A stretch of 6,028 nucleotides of DNA, taken from positions 1 to 6,028 of the forward strand of contig JAAEPW010001094.1 in the NCBI GenBank assembly GCA_024232355.1, read 5' to 3'. Origin of the DNA: Chloroflexota bacterium. Its GTDB lineage: Bacteria > Chloroflexota > Anaerolineae > B4-G1. The position numbers were made by a program, and so were the translations under genes. Of the stretch, positions 1 to 3,823 are shown one piece after another. The first letter of the stretch is position 1. Each line of letters opens with the position of its first letter. A model generated the notes under the pieces. It was given only the letters and a program-made list of their open reading frames with translations. It searched no databases and was not told where the DNA came from.

Positions 1-461
1 ACGTGCAGCACGTCGGGTGCGGAGCCGAAAGCGACGACATGCACTGGGGGGATCGGGTGCTTGCACTCGCCGCCCGATATCACGCTCTCGTCGTACCATA
101 ATTGAACAATGGCGATCCTCAAGTCAAGTGCCCCACTAGTATCCAAAAACTCTTCCAGACAAAACGAAACTCTCCTCTGACTGACTCCTATCTCGATGAG
201 CACTGTCGTGCCTCACACCAAACGATTCCGATTTACCACAATCGTCTTCTCTGCCGCCTGCGGCCCATGTGGCCTGGCTTCGGTCCCATCCATCATCAAT
301 ACCCGTTCTCCAGATTCCGCTACATTGTAAATTGTCTGCCGCCCAACTCTATACTCTCATGCTAGATTGCTCACCGTACCCCACGTTCGATTCGTCGACA
401 AGACTTTGACTGCAATTTTTGCTCGTTGACTACCCGCAATGTCCTTCCGTCGTGCTCCCAC
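1..461 (-). pseudogene. Decayed helix-turn-helix, transposase-like gene, truncated by the left edge
   Basis: One minus-strand frame reads from a GTG at 461-459 to the left edge, 153 codons, broken only by TGA at codon 35 (359-357) and codon 83 (215-213). Codons 13-55 look like a DNA-binding start: RAKIAVKVLSTNRTWGTVSN, then after the first TGA EYRVGRQTIYNVAESGERVL, a good helix-turn-helix with the turn near V39-G40. Text on both sides of each TGA stays protein-like in the same frame, so these look like point nonsense mutations, possibly Arg CGA to TGA. A ribosome-binding site and a promoter candidate precede the GTG. The general look (HTH, then PHGPQ and a GVSQRxVxxCLEE stretch) recalls transposase-like proteins of Chloroflexota; that is recollection, not a search, and no DDE residues are in view. 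After about codon 109 the match to this type fades, and GC content rises sharply below base 98, so a junction or frameshift may lie there. Confidence 0.55.
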
Positions 462-464
462 TGC

Positions 465-474
465 TCACCTCCTT
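465..474 (-). promoter_or_regulatory. Strong ribosome-binding site of the decayed gene
   Basis: On the minus strand the bases read AAGGAGGTGA, almost a full anti-16S complement. GGAGG sits 6 bases before the GTG at 461-459. It fixes the start of the pseudogene and supports the view that the interrupted frame was once a translated gene. Confidence 0.6.
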
Positions 475-496
475 GTGCTTGTGTTTCTCAAATCCA

Positions 497-525
497 ATTA
501 TCGCACACCAGTGACCTGTGGGCAA
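497..525 (-). promoter_or_regulatory. Candidate sigma-70 promoter for the decayed gene
   Basis: On the minus strand, TTGCCC (525-520) and GATAAT (502-497) are separated by 17 bases. The -10 matches the consensus at 5 of 6 positions and the -35 at 4 of 6. Transcription would begin near 490 and give a short leader ahead of the ribosome-binding site at 474-465. Called by eye only. Confidence 0.35.
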
Positions 526-563
526 TTTGTCTATCTAGTTCTCAGTCACATGGGGGTGGTCGT

Positions 564-593
564 TTGTCACTTGGATCTCCTCAATGTTAAAAT
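564..593 (+). promoter_or_regulatory. Candidate sigma-70 promoter for the U32-family gene
   Basis: TTGTCA (564-569) and TAAAAT (588-593) lie 18 bases apart, each matching the consensus at 5 of 6 positions. Transcription would start near 600, giving a leader of about 105 bases to the preferred ATG at 705, or about 15 bases to the alternative ATG at 615. It is divergent from the pseudogene promoter; the rest of 462-704 shows no gene. Confidence 0.4.
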
Positions 594-704
594 AGTCTAT
601 AGTGAGGCATTATTATGGCCAAGTTCACGTGTTTGGCTAAAAATCACACAGCAGCTTGCATGGAGAAGCGAGGAGAGGTAGAATTGGCGGCATTGGAGGG
701 TGTT

Positions 705-1907
705 ATGAAAATTATGCTTCCGGCCAACTATGATGTCAATCTGCTACCACATTTGAAAGAACACCATGTCCACGAGGTCTATGGGAAACTGCCCTACGAT
801 GTTGTCGGCGGCGGGCGACCCACTTATATGAGCACTCCCTTGAGCCAACGAGCATTAGGCGAATACGTTGCCGCCGTTCATCACCAGGGTATCGAGTTCA
901 ACTATCTCTTGAACGCCGCATGTTTGGGTAATCAGGAATGGACTGGCGCTTTTCAAAAGCGATTGAACCGGCTTCTCGATTGGCTAACCGAAATCGAGGT
1001 CGATACCATCACAATAGTCCTGCCCTATCTCTTGCAGATCATCAAAAAACGATACCCTCATTTCAAGGTCAAGGTAGGCATTTATGCCCAGGTAGACACA
1101 GTCAAGCGGGCTCAATATTGGGAAGATCTGGGAGTCGACGGTATCAACTTGGAGTCGTTCTCTATCAACCGCGATTTCGAAAAGTTGGCCCGTATTCGTG
1201 AGACGGTGGGTTGCGAGCTAATTCTGATCGCCAATCATTTTTGCCAGCCCAACTGTCCTTTTCAGATCCAACACCAAAACGGTTTTGCCCATGCTTCCGG
1301 GACCAACCGTCGCTTTTTGATCGACTATCCCCTTTTACAATGCAACTTTCGGCGGCTCAGCGATCCCACGCGATTGATCTCGTCCGGCTGGATTCGTCCC
1401 CAGGATCTGCATCATTACGAAGCGATAGGGTATCACACCTTCAAGCTCATCGAACGCAACATCCCTTCTAAAGCGCTGCTCAAGCGAACCCAAGCGTACG
1501 CCCAACGCCAATTCGACGGTAACTTGGCCGAACTGCTCTTCTCTTGGGGATTCAAGAGCCATCCCCCACGTTTCAGTTGGTTCCACCTACTGCGCACCTT
1601 TGGCCCCAGGCATATCCGTCCAACGCAATACGGATTAGTAAAAAAGTTTCTGCAATTGCAGGGCATCTTTTTCACCCATACTCAAGAGCAACTGCCGGTC
1701 GTCATTGATTCCAGCGCCATCCCAGATGATTTCATCGAGCACTTTCAATCCGATGATTGTTGTGACCGTGATTGCGCGCAATGCGGCTATTGCACGCGCG
1801 TCGCCGAAAAGGCCATCCACATCGATCCAAATTTTTTGGACACCGTTCTGCCCTTGTACGCCGAGATCGAATCCATCTTGGTCAGCGGGGCATTCTGGGG
1901 TATGTGA
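705..1907 (+). CDS. U32-family (collagenase-like peptidase/Fe-S) protein
   Basis: A 400-residue protein of the U32 family, TIM-barrel proteins annotated as peptidases although several characterised members (UbiU, UbiV, TrhP, RlhA) are Fe-S proteins needed for hydroxylation reactions. Visible family features: an N-terminal strand MKIMLPANYD, KLPYDVVGGGRP (28-39), EFNYLLNAACLGN (64-76), KRAQYWEDLGVDGINL (134-149), and WIRPQDL (229-235) followed by FKLIER (246-251), which aligns with the FKIEGR signature of U32 proteins. Cysteines at 170, 180, 184 and 213 could bind an Fe-S cluster. A second group near the C terminus (352, 353, 357, 360, 363) is unusual. ATG 705 is preferred because GGAGG ends 5 bases before it and the barrel strand starts there. 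ATG 615 (GAGG, 7-base spacing) would add 30 residues that do not look like the family. No partner gene is adjacent, so substrate and reaction are unknown. Cytoplasmic; no signal peptide. Confidence 0.85.
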   Translation: MKIMLPANYDVNLLPHLKEHHVHEVYGKLPYDVVGGGRPTYMSTPLSQRALGEYVAAVHHQGIEFNYLLNAACLGNQEWTGAFQKRLNRLLDWLTEIEVDTITIVLPYLLQIIKKRYPHFKVKVGIYAQVDTVKRAQYWEDLGVDGINLESFSINRDFEKLARIRETVGCELILIANHFCQPNCPFQIQHQNGFAHASGTNRRFLIDYPLLQCNFRRLSDPTRLISSGWIRPQDLHHYEAIGYHTFKLIERNIPSKALLKRTQAYAQRQFDGNLAELLFSWGFKSHPPRFSWFHLLRTFGPRHIRPTQYGLVKKFLQLQGIFFTHTQEQLPVVIDSSAIPDDFIEHFQSDDCCDRDCAQCGYCTRVAEKAIHIDPNFLDTVLPLYAEIESILVSGAFWGM

Positions 1908-1926
1908 ATCACTCGTCACTTGCGAC

Positions 1927-1964
1927 AAAAAAGCCCCCAGACCTGGCCGGTCCGGAGGTTTTTT
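1927..1964. terminator. Bidirectional rho-independent terminator
   Basis: A run of six A (1927-1932), a GC-rich imperfect stem and a run of six T (1959-1964) form a symmetric hairpin. The inner stem pairs GACC (1940-1943) with GGTC (1949-1952) around a 5-base loop. Further pairs (CC/GG at 1937-1938 with 1954-1955, and at 1934-1935 with 1957-1958) continue after single mismatches. It lies between two convergent genes, 19 bases after the U32 stop and 21 bases beyond the FHA stop, so it can end both transcripts. Confidence 0.85.
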
Positions 1965-1985
1965 AATCAAAGTCACAACATCTCA

Positions 1986-2564
1986 CTAACCGAATTCAAC
2001 CACCATCCGTAACCTACCCAATTGTAGCATATCACCTCCCCGCAAAAGATAGGGCAGATATGGTGTGATGCGTTGGTCGTTCAAAAAGGTCCCGTTGGCA
2101 CTGCCAACATCCTCGACCAAAAAATGGTTGTCTCTCTGATAAATCTTGGCGTGTTTGCGCGACACCCCCTCTTCAAGTCCTCCATCGGGAGTCAAGTCCA
2201 GATCAGGAAAAACTTTGTAGGTGGCATCACGCCGTCCCAGGCTAATCTCATCGATTGGCAACAAAAATAGCGCTTGACGATTGCTCCTAATGATGAGGAC
2301 ACTCAACGCCATCGCGGTCTCTAGTAATTCAGCATCGCCATACTTGCCTACAAGCGCCTCAGGGCCAATCTGGGACGCTGGTAATTCTTCCTCTGGAAGC
2401 GGCTCTGTAGGCAGTGGACCATCAGGAGGAAGATAGATTCCACACCTACTACAAAAGAGTGTGCCAGGTCGTAGAATAGTACCGCACGCTGAACACCTGA
2501 TTGTCGGTGTTATATTCCCACCTCGAGAGTGAGTCGACTCTGTTCCGCTCGTCAACAAATCCAT
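1986..2564 (-). CDS. Zinc-ribbon and FHA domain protein
   Basis: A 192-residue soluble protein. Residues 24-41 form a small zinc ribbon, C24-x2-C27 and C38-x2-C41. An acidic, proline-rich linker follows (about 46-70). Residues about 85-190 are an FHA domain, with G110-R111, the SRKHA motif at 135-139, SANGTFLN at 155-162 and LRGGDMLQLG at 174-183. FHA domains bind phosphothreonine peptides, so this protein probably reads Ser/Thr kinase signals, although no kinase, phosphatase or secretion gene is in the window to name a partner. All four zinc ligands and the phosphopeptide-binding core are present. The ATG at 2564 is supported by TTAGGAG (2580-2574) at a 9-base spacing. The gene converges on the U32 gene and is followed by the shared terminator. 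A short same-strand frame ends 32 bases upstream and may be co-transcribed. Confidence 0.9.
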   Translation of the reverse strand: MDLLTSGTESTHSRGGNITPTIRCSACGTILRPGTLFCSRCGIYLPPDGPLPTEPLPEEELPASQIGPEALVGKYGDAELLETAMALSVLIIRSNRQALFLLPIDEISLGRRDATYKVFPDLDLTPDGGLEEGVSRKHAKIYQRDNHFLVEDVGSANGTFLNDQRITPYLPYLLRGGDMLQLGRLRMVVEFG

Positions 2565-2596
2565 CTCTGAAAACTCCTAACGCTACAACACCAAAG

Positions 2597-2671
2597 CTAT
2601 CCAGGACCACCCAACACAAACCTGTCCAATTTTTTTATGTTGGGGCGGTCATCTTGATACCACTCAAGCAT
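2597..2671 (-). CDS. Very short unrecognised frame, small peptide or gene remnant
   Basis: From ATG 2671 to TAG at 2599-2597 the frame encodes 24 residues starting MLEWYQDDRPNIKKLDRF. The same frame stays open upstream to a TGA at 2722-2720, adding IPLYFCLRTLQAQVLS; GTG 2680 and a TTG near 2692 are other possible starts. The composition (charged, amphipathic, no low-complexity tract) looks like the C-terminal end of a real protein. It is on the same strand as the FHA gene, with a 32-base gap, and downstream of two TATAAT hexamers. Only a weak AGG precedes the ATG. It could be a leader peptide, a small gene, or the surviving tail of a lost gene. I do not recognise the family. Confidence 0.3.
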   Translation of the reverse strand: MLEWYQDDRPNIKKLDRFVLGGPG

Positions 2672-2753
2672 CGAGAGCACCTGCGCTTGCAAGGTGCGTA
2701 AGCAAAAATAGAGTGGAATTCATATCAGAATCAAAACAGGGGAAATAGATGTG

Positions 2754-2788
2754 ATTATAGCCCGCCCCCCTATATCGTCTATATTATA
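2754..2788 (-). promoter_or_regulatory. Two TATAAT hexamers upstream of the FHA gene
   Basis: On the minus strand there are perfect TATAAT hexamers at 2788-2783 and 2759-2754 in an AT-rich stretch. The proximal one has a weak -35-like TAGACG about 16 bases upstream; the distal one lacks a good -35. Both point towards the short frame and the FHA gene and give a leader of roughly 180-210 bases before ATG 2564. A run of C on the plus strand (2761-2770) lies between them. Confidence 0.35.
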
Positions 2789-2875
2789 TCCTAAAACTTG
2801 CCAAAAAGGGTAAATATCCTGTTAACAAAAAACTAAATTCGTCAAAAAATAGCAACATTGCACTCTTTGGATAGA

Positions 2876-2887
2876 GACAAAAGCGCC
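2876..2887. repeat. Left copy of the 12-bp target-site duplication
   Basis: GACAAAAGCGCC directly abuts the left inverted repeat of the MITE-like element and is identical to the copy at 3049-3060. Confidence 0.72.
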
Positions 2888-3048
2888 TAATGACACTAAC
2901 ATTCCAAGCAAAGTCGCACATTGTTAGCTCGGAGGCAGTTTGTAACCGCCGTTTTGGGCCGGGTGACGCCATTTGTGAGGCCAGAGTCGAGGGTTGCGAC
3001 GAATGCTGTTTATCCGCACCCTCTCGGAGCCAAAAGTTAGTGCCATTA
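2888..3048. mobile_element. MITE-like non-autonomous element, 161 bp
   Basis: The left end reads TAATGACACTAAC (2888-2900) and the right end GTTAGTGCCATTA (3036-3048). The right end's reverse complement matches the left at 12 of 13 positions. Immediately outside both ends is the same 12-mer GACAAAAGCGCC, an apparent target-site duplication. The interior is too short for a transposase and no stable frame fits it. Terminal inverted repeats plus exact flanking duplications are the standard signature of a DDE-transposase insertion. A 12-bp duplication is in the range known for IS4-family elements, but the family is a guess. The boundary is uncertain by one base because an A precedes the left repeat and ends the right inverted repeat. 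The exact flanks suggest a fairly recent insertion. No full-length parent element is present in the window. Confidence 0.72.
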
Positions 3049-3060
3049 GACAAAAGCGCC
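3049..3060. repeat. Right copy of the 12-bp target-site duplication
   Basis: GACAAAAGCGCC directly abuts the right inverted repeat. Removing the element and one copy would restore a continuous site joining 2887 to 3061. Confidence 0.72.
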
Positions 3061-3222
3061 CCAACCTCCTGGGAGATTGCCGATTCAGCGCCAAGTTTAT
3101 CTTGGCACAAGAAAATAAATTTGCAACAACATCCCACGCGATCAGAGCGTTTAGTATTGCCTGTTTTTGAGTCGCCTACAATAGGCTAAACTCATCTCGC
3201 CAACAGTGAACTGGATTCATCT

Positions 3223-3750
3223 TTATGGTCGGGCTTCCACCTCAGTTAGCACAAGTTGGCCCACGTTGGCTGGCAGATAAAAGGATTCACTCGTAGCAAA
3301 CAGCCCACCGCCTTGACTCTGGTAGACCAACCAGCGAAACGGGCCTTTGCCCAGGTCAGCCCCAGCAACCCACCACTCTTTTTTGCCAACAGCGCCCTGC
3401 ACCTCATTAAGTGTGCCTTGCCATCCCTCGACACTGTGCCAGATGCCTCGATTATCCTGCCACTGCACAACAGTCCACAGATCTTGCCAATGAATCCCAG
3501 CCTTTGACCACGTCTTGGGAAATTTGACCTGCAACTCGATGAGACTCCCATCGGGCGACGCATCCGAGGCAGAGGCTGGTGCCGGGGGCACGGGCACAAG
3601 TGTGGGTGTGGGTGTCGGGGGGCGAGTTGGGACAGGCGGAATCGTCGACGGTGCTGCCTGCGCCGCCAGGGGTAGCAGCGCGATGGCCGACACAACACAC
3701 AGACACGCGAAAGCGAGAACACGGTTGATACTGCTATAATTTCTTGTCAT
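3223..3750 (-). CDS. Secreted protein with proline-rich linker, unknown function
   Basis: A 175-residue protein. Residues 1-32 are a Sec signal peptide: R3 and R10, a hydrophobic core at 11-29, and likely cleavage after A32 (LAAQA, then APS). C16 and C18 lie inside the core and do not form a lipobox. Residues 33-60 are a Pro/Thr linker (PPVPTRPPTPTPTLVPVPP). Residues about 68-175 form a compact Trp-rich domain (W81, W88, W92, W97, W104, W110, W126, W127, W140), beta-rich in appearance and unassigned. The ATG at 3750 is chosen because GGAG (3762-3759) lies 8 bases upstream; a GTG at 3759 would overlap that site. It follows the large Calx-beta gene on the same strand by 73 bases, so the two are probably co-transcribed and both exported. 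It may be an accessory surface protein, but nothing shows its ligand. Confidence 0.75.
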   Translation of the reverse strand: MTRNYSSINRVLAFACLCVVSAIALLPLAAQAAPSTIPPVPTRPPTPTPTLVPVPPAPASASDASPDGSLIELQVKFPKTWSKAGIHWQDLWTVVQWQDNRGIWHSVEGWQGTLNEVQGAVGKKEWWVAGADLGKGPFRWLVYQSQGGGLFATSESFYLPANVGQLVLTEVEARP

Positions 3751-3773
3751 TTTCAACACTCCATAATTTTAGG

Positions 3774-3814
3774 CTTGCCTTCCCAAGGGCCAAAAAAACC
3801 CCTGGGAAGGCAGG
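3774..3814 (-). terminator. Intergenic hairpin between the two secreted-protein genes
   Basis: A perfect 10-bp stem pairs TGCCTTCCCA (3776-3785) with TGGGAAGGCA (3803-3812). After one mismatch GGG (3787-3789) pairs with CCC (3799-3801), leaving a 9-base loop with seven A. The stem begins 11 bases after the TAA of the Calx-beta gene. No T-run follows it in the minus direction; the U7 falls in the loop. It is therefore more likely a partial terminator, an mRNA 3'-end stabiliser or a processing site than a classical terminator. Confidence 0.5.
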
Positions 3815-3823
3815 ACCTAACTG

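Larger units (their letters stand above)
2723..3222. other. Gene-poor intergenic stretch with a MITE-like insertion
   Basis: About 500 bases without a convincing gene. It holds the two -10 hexamers, AT-rich sequence to about 2875, the MITE-like element, and a tail (3061-3222) with two small inverted repeats: GCCAAG/CTTGGC at 3090-3106 with a 5-base loop, and GCCTA/TAGGC at 3174-3186 inside an outer GAGT/ACTC pair. The second follows the stop of the secreted-protein gene at 3223, but no U-run comes after it in that direction, so I do not call it a terminator. Confidence 0.5.

Noticed and set aside
3..101. Plus-strand frame ending in TAA at 99-101 that could be the 3' end of a gene
   Set aside because: Only 32 codons are visible in GC-rich DNA, where open frames are common. 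The opposite strand has higher GC at third positions in its frame, so the evidence does not favour this frame.
102..681. Plus-strand frames at 102-365 and 439-681
   Set aside because: They lie antisense to the pseudogene or across its promoter region, have unlikely composition, and the second overlaps the start of the U32 gene in another frame.
1635..1989. Antisense and out-of-frame ORFs over the 3' half of the U32 gene and its terminator
   Set aside because: They overlap a well-supported gene and run through the bidirectional terminator; they are shadows.
2610..2644. Inverted repeat CCCAACA / TGTTGGG with a T-run between
   Set aside because: Only 7 bp with a long loop, and it lies inside the short frame; easily due to chance.
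2784..3137. Minus-strand frame of 117 codons and an overlapping plus-strand frame of 99 codons (2890-3189)
   Set aside because: Both cross one or both borders of the MITE-like insertion, lack good ribosome-binding sites and have no recognisable domain. They are best explained as chance frames of an inserted element.
3169..3193. Small hairpin after the stop of the secreted-protein gene
   Set aside because: The 5-bp stem with a 3-base loop is followed by A, not U, in the direction of transcription, so it does not qualify as a terminator.
3246..3739. Alternative frames over the secreted-protein gene, on both strands
   Set aside because: Arg/Pro/His- or Gly-rich shadow translations of the Pro/Thr linker codons. 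The chosen frame has a signal peptide and a ribosome-binding site.
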